Source: Betaproteobacteria bacterium
GTDB lineage: Bacteria; Pseudomonadota; Gammaproteobacteria; Burkholderiales; Rhodocyclaceae
Direction of reading: 5' to 3'
DNA: 33,674 nucleotides
NCBI GenBank assembly: GCA_019136545.1
Contig: JAGVUA010000027.1
Span: 1 to 33,674 of the forward strand
The notes under the pieces are model-generated. The model searched no databases and was not told where the DNA came from. It was given only the letters and a program-made list of their open reading frames with translations. Shown one piece after another: positions 9,374-20,501 of this stretch (positions are counted from its first letter, which is position 1; every line of letters begins with the position of its first letter). Both the position numbers and the translations under genes were made by a program.

Positions 9374-10759
9374 ATGAGCAAGGAAAACCTCGACTTTTTC
9401 ACGGTCGGCGTCATCGCTGTGCTGGCCGGCGCCGGCATCGTCGTGATGCTGATAAAAACCGAACTGGCGCGGGCGTCGGGCGTCAAGAGCGGCGGCAGGC
9501 TATTCCTCGCCGCTGCGCTCGGCATGGGCATAGTCGCCTTCACCATCAAGCTCACCACCTTCATGTTGATGGCGATGCTGCCCAAGCAGATCATCAACCC
9601 GCTGATGGTCGAGCGCCGTTTCGTGGAAATCCTGCCGGCCGATTGGTCGAAGATGCCGTACATCCGGCGTAACGACGGTCCGTACCGGTGGCAGGCGCTG
9701 CCGTTGCAGGCACCGGCACCGGCCGCCAATCCGACCACGCCGGAAAAGACGGCCCTGGGCAAGCGGCTGTTCTTCGATCCCGATCTGTCGCTGACGCGCG
9801 ACGTGTCCTGCGCCTCCTGCCACGACGTCAGCGGCGGCTCGGGCGTCGACGGACGTCGCACCTCGAAAGGCATCCGCGGCCAGCTCGGCGGCCGCAACGC
9901 ACCCACCGTCTGGAACGCCGCCTTCCAGGCCGTGCTGTTCTGGGACGGCCGCGCGTCCTCGCTCGAGGAGCAGGCCAAGGGTCCGCCGCTCAATCCGATC
10001 GAAATGGGCATGCCCTCCGGGGATGCCGTCGCGCAGCGCGTGCGCGAGAGCGCCGGCTACCGCGAGGACTTCGACCGCGCCTTCGGCAAGGGCGCGGAGA
10101 TCACCTTCGACCGCATCGCCATGGCCATCGCCGCCTACGAGCGTACCCTGATCACGCCGAACACGGCCTACGACCGCTTCGTGCGCGGCGACCGCAATGC
10201 GCTGAGTCCAGCGCAGATGCGCGGCATGGCGCTATTCCAGTCCATCGGCTGCATCGCCTGCCATTTCGGCGCCAACTTCAGCGGCGCCAGCTTTGCCAAC
10301 CTCGCCGCCGGCGACCTGCCGGCCGCCGTCGCCACCGATAACGGCCGCTTCCGCATGTTTCCGGGCAATGACACGCCCTACATCCAGCGCTACGATCTGG
10401 TCGCCGACAAAGGGGCCGCCGGCCCCGGCAGCGACCGCGGCATCTGGCGCATCCCGTCGCTGCGCAACGTCGCCATCACCGGCCCCTGGCTGCACAACGG
10501 CTCGGTGGACAAGCTCGAGGAAGTCGTGCGCATCATGGCCACCTCGCAACTGGCCGCCAGCGTCGACACGGTGCCGCAACCGGGCCGGACCATCTTCTGG
10601 TCGCCCGCCGACCACAGCGTCAGCAAGGTCGACCGGCCGGTGCTGAGCAATGCCGACATCAAGGACATCGTCGCCTTCCTCTGGGCGATCACCGACGACG
10701 AACTGGCGACCAAAGTCAGCCGTCGCGGCACGCCGCCGGTGAAACCGACCAAAGGCTAG
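9374..10759 (+). CDS. Membrane-anchored di-haem cytochrome c peroxidase
   Basis: Family members reduce hydrogen peroxide to water with electrons from the respiratory chain, facing the periplasm. The 461-residue protein has two N-terminal hydrophobic segments (about residues 9-27 and 40-64) in place of a simple cleavable signal, so it should be membrane-tethered. Two c-type haem motifs are visible: CASCH at 146-150 and CIACH at 293-297. The C-terminal signature WRIPSLRNVAITGPWLHNG is typical of the CcpA/MauG superfamily. GGAG lies seven bases before the ATG. It diverges from a Crp/Fnr regulator. The last residues, including KVSRRGTPP, come from a dispersed-repeat copy. Confidence 0.9.
   Translation: MSKENLDFFTVGVIAVLAGAGIVVMLIKTELARASGVKSGGRLFLAAALGMGIVAFTIKLTTFMLMAMLPKQIINPLMVERRFVEILPADWSKMPYIRRNDGPYRWQALPLQAPAPAANPTTPEKTALGKRLFFDPDLSLTRDVSCASCHDVSGGSGVDGRRTSKGIRGQLGGRNAPTVWNAAFQAVLFWDGRASSLEEQAKGPPLNPIEMGMPSGDAVAQRVRESAGYREDFDRAFGKGAEITFDRIAMAIAAYERTLITPNTAYDRFVRGDRNALSPAQMRGMALFQSIGCIACHFGANFSGASFANLAAGDLPAAVATDNGRFRMFPGNDTPYIQRYDLVADKGAAGPGSDRGIWRIPSLRNVAITGPWLHNGSVDKLEEVVRIMATSQLAASVDTVPQPGRTIFWSPADHSVSKVDRPVLSNADIKDIVAFLWAITDDELATKVSRRGTPPVKPTKG
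10712..10737 (+). repeat. Dispersed short repeat, copy 3 (3' end of the peroxidase gene)
   Basis: AAAGTCAGCCG is followed by TCGCGGCACGCCGCC, essentially the consensus. It encodes KVSRRGTPP in the C-terminal tail of the peroxidase. Confidence 0.75.
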
Positions 10760-10819
10760 CCCGCCGCCGGCTTGCGGCGACTTGGCCGCCGACTGCGCCG
10801 GCATCGACGGGGGCAACCC

Positions 10820-10881
10820 GGAAATATTTCCTCACCATTTCCCGCTGACGGCAGCGCCGGTTCCCTTTACTCTTGGTAAAG
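10820..10881. promoter_or_regulatory. Two dyads upstream of the RND efflux operon
   Basis: In the 143-base gap before the adaptor gene, GGAAATATTTCC (10820-10831) is a perfect 12-base palindrome. CTTTAC (10865-10870) and GTAAAG (10876-10881) form a six-base dyad around five bases. These AT-rich sites stand out from the GC-rich background and are plausible operator positions. No dedicated regulator gene adjoins the operon. Confidence 0.4.
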
Positions 10882-10902
10882 TTTCCCGGAATTTCCGCCG
10901 CC

Positions 10903-12225
10903 ATGACCATTTTTTCTCCCCTCGCCCGTTTGACGGGTTCGTTGCGCCGCCATCCGTGGCGTGCCTTCCTGCTCCTCCTGGCGCTGGCCGGCGCCGCGAC
11001 CGGCGTGTACTTCCTTCGCGGGTCCGATCCCGGCGCCGCGGAGGCGCCAAGCGCCCCTCGGGCGGGCGGCCGGGGCTTCGGCCCCGGCGGACCACAGCCG
11101 ATCACGGTTGCCGAAGTGGCGGTCAAGGATGTGCCGATCTGGCTGTCGGCCATCGGCAGCGCCGTGCCGCGCAATCTGGTGACAGTCCGCGCGCGCGTCG
11201 ATGGCCTGCTGCTCAGGGTGCATTTCACCGAAGGACAGACGGTGAAGGCGGGACAACTGCTGGCGGAAATCGACCCGGCGCCGTTCCAGGCGCAATTGGC
11301 GCAGGCCGACGGCCAGCTGGCGCGCGACACGGCCCAGTTGAACAACGCCCGCCTCGACCTGGCGCGCTACCGCGATCTCTGGGCCAAGGATTCCATCGCC
11401 AAGCAGCAGCTCGACACCCAGGAGGCTCTCGTCCGGCAGTATGAGGGCGCCGTCCAAAACGATCGCGGCGTGGTCGACAACGCCAAACTGCAACTGGGCT
11501 ACACGCGCGTCACCGCGCCCGCATCCGGCCGCATCGGCCTGCGTCAGGTCGACCCCGGCAACCAGATCCACGCCGCCGACGCCAACGGCCTCGCCTCCAT
11601 CGCCCAGATGCAACCGATGACCGTCGTCTTCGCGGTGCCGGAAATCCAGTTGCCGCGCATCAGCCGGCGCCTGGCCGACGGCGACGTCCTGACGGTGGAA
11701 GCCTGGGACCGCGAGCAGAAGAACCTGCTGGCCAAAGGGCGGCTGCTCACCACCGACAACCAGATCGATGCCGCCACCGGCACCATCAAGCTGAAGGCCG
11801 AGTTCGCCAATGCCGACCACCAGCTCTTCCCGAACCAGTTCGTCAATGCCCGGCTGCTGCTCGGCATGCGCAAGGACGCGACGGTGGTGCCGGCGGCCGC
11901 CGTGCTGCGCGGCAGTCAGGGTTCGTTCGTCTATACGGTCGATGGCGAAAGCACGGTCAAGTCGGTGCCGGTAACGCCGGGGGTCGCCGATGGCGACATC
12001 GTCGCCGTCGCCGGCGCCCTGAAGCCGGGCGACAAGGTCGTCCTCGACGGCGGCGACAAATTGCGCGACGGCGCCAAGGTCGAAGTCGTCTCCGCGGAGC
12101 AGCGCCGGCAAGGCCAGGCACCGGCGGAAGGCAAGCCCGGCGGCCGCGGCAAGTGGCGCAAGGACGGCGCCCCTGGCATGGGAGAAGCCCCGGGCGGCAG
12201 CCCCGGCAACGGACGTCACCCCTGA
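10903..12225 (+). CDS. mdtA: RND efflux periplasmic adaptor, MdtA type
   Basis: This 440-residue membrane-fusion protein should link the inner-membrane pumps to the outer-membrane channel. It has an N-terminal membrane anchor (about residues 20-38), then [26 protein letters not shown] (first lipoyl half), a coiled-coil hairpin with [24 protein letters not shown], and [20 protein letters not shown] (second lipoyl half and barrel). The tail is rich in Gly, Pro and Lys. An in-frame TTG at 10873 would add ten residues but overlaps the dyad region, so I use the ATG at 10903. It heads a four-gene operon. Confidence 0.9.
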   Translation: MTIFSPLARLTGSLRRHPWRAFLLLLALAGAATGVYFLRGSDPGAAEAPSAPRAGGRGFGPGGPQPITVAEVAVKDVPIWLSAIGSAVPRNLVTVRARVDGLLLRVHFTEGQTVKAGQLLAEIDPAPFQAQLAQADGQLARDTAQLNNARLDLARYRDLWAKDSIAKQQLDTQEALVRQYEGAVQNDRGVVDNAKLQLGYTRVTAPASGRIGLRQVDPGNQIHAADANGLASIAQMQPMTVVFAVPEIQLPRISRRLADGDVLTVEAWDREQKNLLAKGRLLTTDNQIDAATGTIKLKAEFANADHQLFPNQFVNARLLLGMRKDATVVPAAAVLRGSQGSFVYTVDGESTVKSVPVTPGVADGDIVAVAGALKPGDKVVLDGGDKLRDGAKVEVVSAEQRRQGQAPAEGKPGGRGKWRKDGAPGMGEAPGGSPGNGRHP

Positions 12226-12238
12226 GCCCGCGCCGCCG

Positions 12239-15200
12239 ATGAACCCGTCGCGTCTCTTCATCCTGCGGCCGGTCGCCACCTCGCTGCTGATGGTGGCGAT
12301 CCTGCTGGTCGGGCTGGTGGCCTACCGCTTCCTGCCGATCTCGGCACTGCCCGAAGTCGACTACCCGACCATCCAGGTCATGGCGCTCTATCCCGGCGCC
12401 AGCCCGGAAGTCGTCACCTCGTCGATCACGGCGCCCCTGGAGCGGCAGTTCGGCCAGATGCCGGGGCTGGCCCAGATGTCCTCGGCCAGCTCCGGCGGCG
12501 CCTCGGTCATCACCCTGCGTTTCAGCCTCAACCTCACGCTCGACGTCGCCGAACAGGAAGTGCAGGCGGCCATCAACGCCGCCGGCAACCTGCTGCCCAC
12601 CGACATGCCGCTGCCGCCGGTGTACAGCAAGGTCAATCCGGCCGACGCGCCCATCCTGACCCTGGCGGTCACCTCGCCGATGCTGCCGGTACCGCGCATG
12701 CACGACCTCGTCGAATCGCGCGTAGCGATGAAAATCTCGCAGATTCCCGGCGTCGGCATGGTCAGCATCGCCGGCGGCCGGCGGCCGGCGGTGCGCATCC
12801 AGGCCAACCCGGCGGCGCTGGCCAACCTCGGCCTGTCGCTCGACGACCTGCGGACAGCCGTCGGCGCCGCCAACGTCAACAGCGCCAAGGGCAGCTTCGA
12901 CGGCGCGCTGCGCGCCTCGACCATCGACGCCAACGACCAGCTGAAATCGCCCGCCGACTACGCGGCGCTGGTCGTCGCCTACAAGAACGGCGCGCCGATC
13001 CGCCTGCGCGACGTTGCCGACGTCGTCGAGGACGCTGAAAACACCCGTCTGGCCGCCTGGTCGGACACGCGGGAAGCGGTCATCCTGAACATCCAGCGCC
13101 AACCGGGCGCCAACGTCATCGAAGTGGCCGATCGCGTCAAGCAGGCCCTGCCGCAGTTGCGCACCAGCCTGCCGGGCAGCATCGACGTCGCCATCCTGAC
13201 CGACCGCACCACCACCATCCGCGCCTCGGTGGCCGACGTCCAGTTCGAACTGGTGCTGGCGGTGGCGCTGGTCGTCATGGTGATCTTCCTGTTCCTGCGC
13301 ACGCTGTCGGGCACGCTCATTCCGGCCCTGGCGGTGCCGCTGTCGCTGGTCGGCACCTTCGGCTTCATGTACCTGGCCGGCTTCTCCATCAACAACCTGA
13401 CGCTGATGGCGCTGACCATCTCGACCGGCTTCGTCGTGGACGACGCCATCGTCATGATCGAGAATATCGCCCGCTATGTCGAGGACGGCGAAGCGCCGCT
13501 CGCCGCAGCGCTGAAAGGCGCCCGGCAGATCGGTTTCACGATCATCTCGCTGACGGTTTCCCTGATCGCCGTGCTGATCCCGCTGCTGTTCATGGGCGAC
13601 GTAGTCGGCCGCCTGTTCCACGAGTTCGCCATTACCTTGTCGGTCGCCATCCTGATCTCCGCCTTCGTGTCGCTGACGCTGACGCCCATGCTCTGCGCCC
13701 GTTTGCTGGAGCACGTACCGGCAGAAAAACAGGGCCGCTTCTACCACTGGAGCGGCCGCTGGTTCGATCGCATCATCGCCCGCTACGGCAAAATGCTGCA
13801 ATGGGTGCTGGCGCGCCAGCCGGTGACGCTGGCCGTGGCCATCGCCACGCTGGTCCTGACCGTCCTTCTGTACCTCTGGATTCCCAAGGGCTTCTTCCCG
13901 GTGCAGGACACCGGCGTCATTCAGGCGATCACCGAGGCGCCGCAGTCGATTTCGTTCGCCGCCATGGCCGACCGTCAGCAAGCGCTGGCCGAAAGCCTGC
14001 TGCAGGACCCGGCGGTGGCGAGCCTGTCGTCCTTCATCGGCGTCGACGGCACCAACACCACGCTGAACAGCGGCCGCATGCTGATCAACCTGAAGCCGCT
14101 GGCGCAGCGGCCGCGCGCGCCACAGGTGATCCGCGACCTGGCCGAACGCGCCCGCGGCGTCGCCGGCATCACGCTCTACATGCAGCCCGTGCAGGACCTG
14201 ACGGTCGAGGACCGGGTGTCGCGCACCCAATACCAGTTCATGCTCTCGACGCCGGACATGGCGCTGCTCGGCAAGACCGTGCCGGCCCTGGTCGAGCGCT
14301 TGCGGCAGGTTCCCGAACTGATCGACGTCACCTCGGACCTGCAGGACCAGGGCTTGCAGGCCTTCGTCGAGGTGGACCGCAACGCTGCCGGCAAGCTGGG
14401 CGTCACCGTCGCCGCGATCGACAACGCCCTCTACAACGCCTTCGGCCAGCGCCTGATCTCGACCATCTTCACGCAATCCAACCAGTATCGCGTCGTCCTC
14501 GAAGTCAAGCCCGAGTTCAAGCTCGGGCCCGAAGCCCTGGCCAGCCTCTACGTACCGGGCGCCAACAGCGTGCAGGTGCCGCTGTCCTCGGTGGTCCGCA
14601 TCATCGAACGGCCCACTGCCCTGGCCATCAACCACGTCGGCCAGTTCCCCGCCGCCACCGTCAGTTTCAACCTCGCCCCCGGCGCCTCGCTGGGCAAGGC
14701 GGTGGAGGCGATCAAGGCGGCAGAGGCGGAATTGAACCTGCCTGCCGCCATCGAGACGAGCTTCCAGGGCGCCGCGCTGGCCTTCCAGTCCTCGCTGATC
14801 AACACCCTGCTGCTGGTGCTGGCGGCGGTGGTCACGGTCTACATCGTGCTCGGCGTCCTTTATGAAAGCTACATCCATCCGGTCACCATCCTGTCCACGC
14901 TGCCGTCCGCCGGCGTCGGCGCGCTGCTGGCGCTGTGGCTGACCGGCTCGGGCCTCGACGTGATCGGCATCATCGGCATCGTCCTGCTGATCGGCATCGT
15001 CAAGAAGAACGCCATCATGATGATCGACTTCGCGCTGGAGGCACAGCGCGAACAGGGCCTGCCCGCGCACGAGGCGATCTACCAGGCCAGCCTGCTGCGC
15101 TTCCGGCCGATCCTGATGACGACCCTGTCGGCGCTGTTCGGCGCACTGCCGTTGATGATGGGCGGCGGCTTCGGCGCCGAGTTGCGCCAGCCGCTGGGTT

Positions 15201-15319
15201 ACGCGCTGGTCGGCGGCCTGCTGGTCAGCCAGGTACTGACGCTGTTCACCACGCCGGTGATCTATCTCTACTTCGACCGCCTGGCCGAGCGCATCGCTCG
15301 CCGCGCGGCGACGCCTTGA
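12239..15319 (+). CDS. mdtB: RND efflux permease, MdtB type
   Basis: This 1026-residue inner-membrane proton-driven drug exporter of the HAE1/RND family would have twelve membrane helices and two large periplasmic loops. The N-terminus [20 protein letters not shown] and [10 protein letters not shown] are hallmark sequences. The proton-relay pair Asp401-Asp402 lies in [15 protein letters not shown], and the partner lysine lies in [13 protein letters not shown]. It starts 13 bases after the adaptor gene without a clear Shine-Dalgarno. It is directly followed by a second, different RND permease, as in MdtBC, where the two form a mixed trimer. Confidence 0.92.
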   Translation: MNPSRLFILRPVATSLLMVAILLVGLVAYRFLPISALPEVDYPTIQVMALYPGASPEVVTSSITAPLERQFGQMPGLAQMSSASSGGASVITLRFSLNLTLDVAEQEVQAAINAAGNLLPTDMPLPPVYSKVNPADAPILTLAVTSPMLPVPRMHDLVESRVAMKISQIPGVGMVSIAGGRRPAVRIQANPAALANLGLSLDDLRTAVGAANVNSAKGSFDGALRASTIDANDQLKSPADYAALVVAYKNGAPIRLRDVADVVEDAENTRLAAWSDTREAVILNIQRQPGANVIEVADRVKQALPQLRTSLPGSIDVAILTDRTTTIRASVADVQFELVLAVALVVMVIFLFLRTLSGTLIPALAVPLSLVGTFGFMYLAGFSINNLTLMALTISTGFVVDDAIVMIENIARYVEDGEAPLAAALKGARQIGFTIISLTVSLIAVLIPLLFMGDVVGRLFHEFAITLSVAILISAFVSLTLTPMLCARLLEHVPAEKQGRFYHWSGRWFDRIIARYGKMLQWVLARQPVTLAVAIATLVLTVLLYLWIPKGFFPVQDTGVIQAITEAPQSISFAAMADRQQALAESLLQDPAVASLSSFIGVDGTNTTLNSGRMLINLKPLAQRPRAPQVIRDLAERARGVAGITLYMQPVQDLTVEDRVSRTQYQFMLSTPDMALLGKTVPALVERLRQVPELIDVTSDLQDQGLQAFVEVDRNAAGKLGVTVAAIDNALYNAFGQRLISTIFTQSNQYRVVLEVKPEFKLGPEALASLYVPGANSVQVPLSSVVRIIERPTALAINHVGQFPAATVSFNLAPGASLGKAVEAIKAAEAELNLPAAIETSFQGAALAFQSSLINTLLLVLAAVVTVYIVLGVLYESYIHPVTILSTLPSAGVGALLALWLTGSGLDVIGIIGIVLLIGIVKKNAIMMIDFALEAQREQGLPAHEAIYQASLLRFRPILMTTLSALFGALPLMMGGGFGAELRQPLGYALVGGLLVSQVLTLFTTPVIYLYFDRLAERIARRAATP

Positions 15320-15326
15320 ACCGGCC

Positions 15327-18300
15327 GTGAACATTTCGCGTCCTTTCATCGAGCGGCCGGTCGCCACCACCCTGCTGACCCTGGGCATCTTGCTGGCCGG
15401 CACCATCGCCTTCTTCCGGCTGCCCGTCGCGCCGCTGCCGCAGGTGGATTTCCCGACCATTTCCGTGCAGGCGTCCCTGCCCGGCGCCAGCCCGGAAACC
15501 ATGGCGGCCACCGTGGCCACGCCGCTGGAACGGACGCTGGGGCGGATCGCCGGCGTCACCGAGATCACGTCGACCAGTTCCCTGGGATCGGCGCGCGTCA
15601 TCATCCAGTTCGACCTCGACCGCAACATCGACGGCGCCGCGCGCGACGTGCAGGCGGCGATCAACGCCGCCCGGCCGCTGCTGCCGTCGGGCATGCCGAG
15701 CATGCCGACTTACCGCAAGATCAACCCGGCCGACATGCCGGTGATGATCCTGTCGCTCACCTCCGACATCTACTCGCGTGGCCAGATGTACGACGCCGCC
15801 TCGACCATCCTCGCGCAGCGACTGTCGCAGGTCGAAGGCATCGGCCAGGTGTCGGTGAGCGGCAGCGCGCTGCCGGCCGTGCGCGTCGAGATCGACCCGC
15901 AGCGCCTGTCCAGTCTCGGCGTCGGGCTGGAGGACGTCCGCAACGCCATCGTCGCCACCAACGCCAATCGGCCGCTGGGCGCCGTCGAACGCGGCGACCG
16001 CTACTGGCAGATCGGCGCCAACGACCAGGCCAAGACTGCCGCCGAGTACCGGCCCCTGATCGTGCGCTGGCAGAACGGCGCCGGCCTGCGCCTGGGCGAC
16101 GTCGCCGAGGTCGTCGATTCCGTGCAGGACGTGCGCAACTACGGCGCCGCCAACGGCAAGCCGGCCATCCTGCTCATCCTCTCCCGTCAGCCCGGCGCCA
16201 ACATCATCGAAACGGTCGACCGCGTGCGGGCGCTGCTGCCGCACCTGCGCGCGATGATTCCCCCGGCCATCGACCTCAACGTGGTCATGGACCGCACGCC
16301 GACCATCCGCGGTTCGCTGCGCGAAGTCGAGCGCACCCTGATCTTCTCGGTGGCGCTGGTGATCCTGGTGGTGTTCCTCTTCCTGCGCCGGGCGCGGGCG
16401 GCGCTGATTCCGAGCGTCGCGGTGCCGGTGTCGCTGGTCGGCACCTTCGGCATCATGTATCTGTGCAACTACAGCCTCGACAACCTGTCGCTGATGGCGC
16501 TAACCATCGCCACGGGCTTCGTCGTCGACGATGCCATCGTCGTGCTGGAGAACATCGTCCGCCACATCGAGGCCGGGCAGCCGCCGCGCGCCGCCGCCCT
16601 GCTCGGCGCGCGCCAGATCGGCTTCACCGTCGTTTCCATCAGCCTCTCGCTGGTCGCCGTCTTCATTCCCGTGCTGCTGATGGGCGGCATCGTCGGCCGG
16701 CTGTTCCGCGAATTCGCCGTCACGCTGTCGGCGGCCATCCTGGTGTCGATGGTGGTGTCGCTGACGGCGACGCCGATGATGGCCGCCCATCTGCTGCCGC
16801 CGCGCCAACGGAGCGCGCCGGGCCGCTGGGAACGCTGGGCCGGACGCGTCCACGACCGGCTGATGCGCGGCTACCGCCGCAGCCTGGCCTGGTCGCTGCG
16901 CCACTGGCCGGTCATCCTCTGCCTGCTGTTCGTCGTCATCGGCCTCAACGTCTTCCTCTACTACCGCATCAGCAAGGGCTTCTTCCCGCAGCAGGACACC
17001 GGCCGCATCATGGGCAACATCCAGGCCGACCAGAGCATTTCCTTCCAGGCGATGGAGGAGAAGATGCGGCGCTTCATGGCCATCGTCGCCGCCGATCCCG
17101 CCGTCGACAACGTCGTCGGCTTCACCGGCGGCGGCCAGCGCAACGCCGGCAACCTGTTCATCTCGCTCAAGCCCCTGCGCGAGCGGCAACTGTCCGTCGA
17201 TCGGGTCATCGGCCGCTTGCGCGGCAAGCTCGCCCACGAACCCGGCGCCAACCTGTTCCTGGTCGCCGCCCAGGAGGTGCGCATCGGCGGCCGGCAAAGC
17301 AATGCCGCCTTCCAATACACCTTGCAGGCCGACGAGCTCGACGACCTGCGTCACTGGGAACCGATCATCCGACGCACGCTGGCCAACCTGAAGGAGCTGG
17401 CGGACGTCAATACCGACCAGCAGGACAAGGGGCTGCAGACTTCCCTGGTCATCGATCGCGACGCCGCCTCGCGCCTGGGCCTCAGCATGCGCACCATCGA
17501 CGCGACGCTCAACGACGCCTTCGGGCAGCGCCAGGTATCGACCATCTACAACCCGCTCAACCAGTACCGTGTGGTCATGGAGCTGGCGCCGCCCTGGCTG
17601 CAGAATCCGGCCACGCTGGAAACCCTGCAATTCAGCAGCGCCAACGGCGGCCAGGTGCCGCTCAAGGCCTTCGCCCGGCTGGAAACCACCAACACGCCGC
17701 TGGCGGTGAATCACCAGAGCGGTTTCCCCGCCTCGACGATCAGCTTCAATCTCCCCGAAGGCGTCACGCTCGGCCAGGCGTCGGCGGCGCTGGAGCGGGC
17801 CTTGGCGGCGCAAGGCGTGCCGACGGCCATCCACGGCAGTTTTCAGGGAACGGCCAAGGCCTTCCAGCAATCGCTGGCCAGCCAGCCGCTGCTGATCCTG
17901 GCCGCCATCGTCGCCATCTACCTCGTGCTCGGCATGCTCTACGAGAGCCTGGTGCATCCGCTGACCATTCTCTCGACGCTGCCCTCGGCCGGCGTCGGCG
18001 CCCTGCTCGGCCTGATGGCCTTCAACACCGAGTTCAGCATCATCGCCCTGATCGGCGTGCTGCTGCTGATCGGCATCGTCAAGAAGAACGCCATCATGAT
18101 GATCGACTTCGCCATCGAGCGGCAGCGGCGGCTGCGCACCAGCGCCGGCGATGCCATCTACCGCGCCTGCCTGCTGCGCTTCCGCCCCATCATGATGACG
18201 ACGCTGGCCGCCGTCTGCGGCGCCGTGCCGCTGGCGATCGGCAGCGGCGACGGCGCCGAGCTGCGCAACCCGCTCGGCATCTCCATCGTCGGCGGCCTGC

Positions 18301-18425
18301 TGGTCAGCCAGGTGCTGACGCTCTACACCACGCCGGCGGTCTATGTCGCACTCGACCGCCTGCGCGCCCGCTGGGCGCGTCGGCGCGCCGCCCGGCGGGC
18401 CGTCCGCCCGGCATTCACCGCATGA
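15327..18425 (+). CDS. mdtC: RND efflux permease, MdtC type
   Basis: This is the second RND permease of the operon, 1032 residues, starting at a GTG seven bases after the previous stop codon. [19 protein letters not shown] and [10 protein letters not shown] mark the N-terminus. Asp401-Asp402 in [15 protein letters not shown] and the lysine of [13 protein letters not shown] are intact, so both subunits keep the proton relay. The side-by-side arrangement of two unlike permeases matches MdtB and MdtC of the B2C heterotrimer, and the heteromeric assembly is inferred from that. Its stop overlaps the start of the outer-membrane factor gene as ATGA. Confidence 0.92.
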   Translation: MNISRPFIERPVATTLLTLGILLAGTIAFFRLPVAPLPQVDFPTISVQASLPGASPETMAATVATPLERTLGRIAGVTEITSTSSLGSARVIIQFDLDRNIDGAARDVQAAINAARPLLPSGMPSMPTYRKINPADMPVMILSLTSDIYSRGQMYDAASTILAQRLSQVEGIGQVSVSGSALPAVRVEIDPQRLSSLGVGLEDVRNAIVATNANRPLGAVERGDRYWQIGANDQAKTAAEYRPLIVRWQNGAGLRLGDVAEVVDSVQDVRNYGAANGKPAILLILSRQPGANIIETVDRVRALLPHLRAMIPPAIDLNVVMDRTPTIRGSLREVERTLIFSVALVILVVFLFLRRARAALIPSVAVPVSLVGTFGIMYLCNYSLDNLSLMALTIATGFVVDDAIVVLENIVRHIEAGQPPRAAALLGARQIGFTVVSISLSLVAVFIPVLLMGGIVGRLFREFAVTLSAAILVSMVVSLTATPMMAAHLLPPRQRSAPGRWERWAGRVHDRLMRGYRRSLAWSLRHWPVILCLLFVVIGLNVFLYYRISKGFFPQQDTGRIMGNIQADQSISFQAMEEKMRRFMAIVAADPAVDNVVGFTGGGQRNAGNLFISLKPLRERQLSVDRVIGRLRGKLAHEPGANLFLVAAQEVRIGGRQSNAAFQYTLQADELDDLRHWEPIIRRTLANLKELADVNTDQQDKGLQTSLVIDRDAASRLGLSMRTIDATLNDAFGQRQVSTIYNPLNQYRVVMELAPPWLQNPATLETLQFSSANGGQVPLKAFARLETTNTPLAVNHQSGFPASTISFNLPEGVTLGQASAALERALAAQGVPTAIHGSFQGTAKAFQQSLASQPLLILAAIVAIYLVLGMLYESLVHPLTILSTLPSAGVGALLGLMAFNTEFSIIALIGVLLLIGIVKKNAIMMIDFAIERQRRLRTSAGDAIYRACLLRFRPIMMTTLAAVCGAVPLAIGSGDGAELRNPLGISIVGGLLVSQVLTLYTTPAVYVALDRLRARWARRRAARRAVRPAFTA

Positions 18426-19831
18426 AGGCCCACGCCATGAACCGTCCCTGTCTGTTGCTGCCGCTGCTGCTCGGCGCCTGCAGCCTGATGCCCGACTACC
18501 AGCGCCCGCCGCTGGAGGTGCCGTCCGCCTATCGGGAGGCCGGCGCCTGGCAAAGGGCGGCGCAAAGCTTCGCGGTGCCGGAACGCTGGTGGCAGGCCTT
18601 CGGCGATCCGGTACTCGACGCCCTGGAAGCGCAGCTGGTGGTGGATAACCAGAACATCAAGCTGGCCGAAGCGCAATACCGCGCCGCTCGCGCCGCGGTG
18701 GACGGCGCCCGCGCCGGCCTGTGGCCCAGCCTCGGTCTCAACGCCGGCGCCAGCCGCGGCGCCAGCGCCACGACCGGCTCGGGTTCGGCGATCGCCAATC
18801 TCTATACGCTCTCCGCGCAATCCTCGTGGGAAGTGGATCTCTGGGGCCGGGTGCGCAGCGGCGTTGCCACCGCCGCGGGGAAAGAAGAAGCCGCCGAAGC
18901 CGCCGTCGGCGCCGCGCGCCTGTCGGCACAGGCCCTGCTGGCGCAGACGTACTTCCAGCTGCGCACCGCCGAGGCGCAGGCGGCGCTGTTCACGCGCAGC
19001 GTCGCCGCCTACGAGCGCTTCCTGCAACTGACGCGCAACCGGCGCGAGGCCGGCGTCGCCTCGACGCTCGACGTCGCCCAGGCCGAGACGCAGCTCAACA
19101 GCGCCCGCTCGGCGCTGGCCGAAGCGCAACTGCAGCGCGCGCAAGCCGAGCACGCGCTGGCGACGCTGCTGGGCAAGCCGCCGGCGGCGGTGAGCATTCC
19201 CGCCGCGGCCGAACGACTCGCTGAGGTACCGCCGGTGCCGGCGCTGCTGCCGTCGACGACCCTGGAGCGGCGTTACGACATCTACGCCGCCGAGCGCCAG
19301 GTGGCGGCCGCCAACGCCCAGATCGGCGTCGCCCGCGCCGCCTGGTTTCCGGTGCTCGACCTTGCCGCCAGCGGCGGTTATCGGAACGACGCCATCGCCC
19401 ACCTGATCAGCCTGCCCAACCGCATCTGGTCGATCGGCCCCGCGCTCGCCCTGTCCCTGTTCGACGGCGGCGCCCGCTCGGCGGCGCTCGAACAGGCGCA
19501 GGCCGGCGTCGACCAGGCGGCGGCGGCCTACCGGCAGACCGTGCTCGCCGCCTTCCAGGAGGTCGAGGACAATCTCGCCGCCGCCCGCCTGCTGGCCGAG
19601 GAGGCCGCCAGCCAGGACGCCGCGCTGGCCGCGGCGCGCAAGGCGCGCGAGATCGCCGAGAACCAGTACCGCGCCGGCATCGTCGCCGCCCTCAACGTCA
19701 TCACTGCGCAGACCAGCGAGCTCAATGCGGAAAACGCTGCGCTCTCGCTGTGGAGCCGGCGCATGGCGGCCGCCACGCAGTTGCTCAAGAACACCGGCGG
19801 CCGGGCATGGCCGGGCCGGCCGACGGAGTAA
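18422..19831 (+). CDS. Outer-membrane efflux lipoprotein, NodT family
   Basis: This 469-residue TolC-like channel of the NodT lipoprotein type completes the efflux complex. The lipobox is LLLGAC with Cys20 as the acylated residue, followed by [18 protein letters not shown]. Two TolC repeats are recognisable, with [14 protein letters not shown] in the first and [20 protein letters not shown] in the second. I list the ATG at 18422, which overlaps the mdtC stop; the ATG at 18437 (MNRPCLLLP) is an equally good start and has AAGG upstream. The stop codon TAA at 19829-19831 is partly formed by a dispersed-repeat copy, so the natural end may once have been different. Confidence 0.9.
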   Translation: MKAHAMNRPCLLLPLLLGACSLMPDYQRPPLEVPSAYREAGAWQRAAQSFAVPERWWQAFGDPVLDALEAQLVVDNQNIKLAEAQYRAARAAVDGARAGLWPSLGLNAGASRGASATTGSGSAIANLYTLSAQSSWEVDLWGRVRSGVATAAGKEEAAEAAVGAARLSAQALLAQTYFQLRTAEAQAALFTRSVAAYERFLQLTRNRREAGVASTLDVAQAETQLNSARSALAEAQLQRAQAEHALATLLGKPPAAVSIPAAAERLAEVPPVPALLPSTTLERRYDIYAAERQVAAANAQIGVARAAWFPVLDLAASGGYRNDAIAHLISLPNRIWSIGPALALSLFDGGARSAALEQAQAGVDQAAAAYRQTVLAAFQEVEDNLAAARLLAEEAASQDAALAAARKAREIAENQYRAGIVAALNVITAQTSELNAENAALSLWSRRMAAATQLLKNTGGRAWPGRPTE

Positions 19832-19855
19832 AGTCAGCCGTCGCGGTACGCCATC
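19830..19855 (+). repeat. Dispersed short repeat, copy 4 (overlaps stop of the efflux lipoprotein gene)
   Basis: AAAGTCAGCCG is followed by TCGCGGTACGCCATC. The first two bases supply the end of the TAA stop codon. It is one base off copy 3 over 23 bases. Confidence 0.75.
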
Positions 19856-19859
19856 TGCG

Positions 19860-20501
19860 CTACCAGCGCAACAGCCTGGGCCCGAGCAGGGCGCCTGCCA
19901 CCGTTGGAATCAGCATGCCGGCGAGGTACCAGGTGGCGAGGAATGGTGCCGCCATCTCGGGGCAGTGCAGCGCATAGACCGCCGTCGCCACCGCGCCGGC
20001 CAGGAGACCCGCCGCAGCACCCGCCAGGATGGGCTGCGTGGGCGCCAGCCCCTTCATCGCCCACAAGGTGCCGACTAGCACCGGCAGCGAGAGCAGCGCG
20101 ATCAACCCTGGGCACACGGTCCAGGTCTGGCCCAGCAACAGCGCTCCGCGTGCGTCCGGCGCCGCGGTCGCCAGCGCGTAGGCCGCCATCGCCCAGACCA
20201 CGGCGATCGGTGCGACCAGCGCCAACGGCGTCTGCCCGAGCCGCGCGCCGGGGCGCGCCAGGCGTGTCGCGGCGACGAACGCCGCCCCGGCCAGGCAGAC
20301 CGGAAACGCCAGTTTCAGCCAGAACATCGGTAGGCGCACCGCGTCGGCGATGTCGGCGCGCACACCGAGGAAGATCGCCATCAACAGCATCGCGCCCATG
20401 CCGCCCCAGCCGATCGCCAGTGCGTGACGGCGTGCCGTTGTGCCTGACTCCACGGCGCCGCCGCCGGCGGCCAGCAGCGACACGAATTCGTCAGTTTTCA
20501 T
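19860..20501 (-). CDS. NrsF-type membrane anti-sigma factor (DUF1109)
   Basis: This 213-residue protein has about six membrane segments and a short cytoplasmic N-terminus that would hold the cognate sigma factor. It matches the NrsF/DUF1109 family, whose members inhibit SigF-like ECF sigma factors until a metal or redox signal arrives. Two Cys-Pro pairs, Cys130 (TVCPGL) and Cys180 (LHCPEM), lie at the spacing of the cysteine pair reported as important in the Caulobacter homolog. The start overlaps the sigma gene stop as ATGA, the usual coupling for sigma/anti-sigma pairs. Its stop lies close to the efflux lipoprotein gene, which converges on it. Confidence 0.87.
   Translation of the reverse strand: MKTDEFVSLLAAGGGAVESGTTARRHALAIGWGGMGAMLLMAIFLGVRADIADAVRLPMFWLKLAFPVCLAGAAFVAATRLARPGARLGQTPLALVAPIAVVWAMAAYALATAAPDARGALLLGQTWTVCPGLIALLSLPVLVGTLWAMKGLAPTQPILAGAAAGLLAGAVATAVYALHCPEMAAPFLATWYLAGMLIPTVAGALLGPRLLRW

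Noticed and set aside
11957-15703. Very long open frame (1248 codons) on the minus strand opposite the adaptor and first RND permease genes
   Set aside because: It is low-complexity Arg/Asp/Gln/His-rich translation typical of the antisense of high-GC genes, has no recognisable domain, and opposes well-supported RND genes.
16463-18421. Upstream part of a 1122-codon frame running in front of the efflux lipoprotein
   Set aside because: This part overlaps mdtC in another frame and is Arg/Pro/His-rich nonsense; the real gene starts at 18422 or 18437 with a lipobox.
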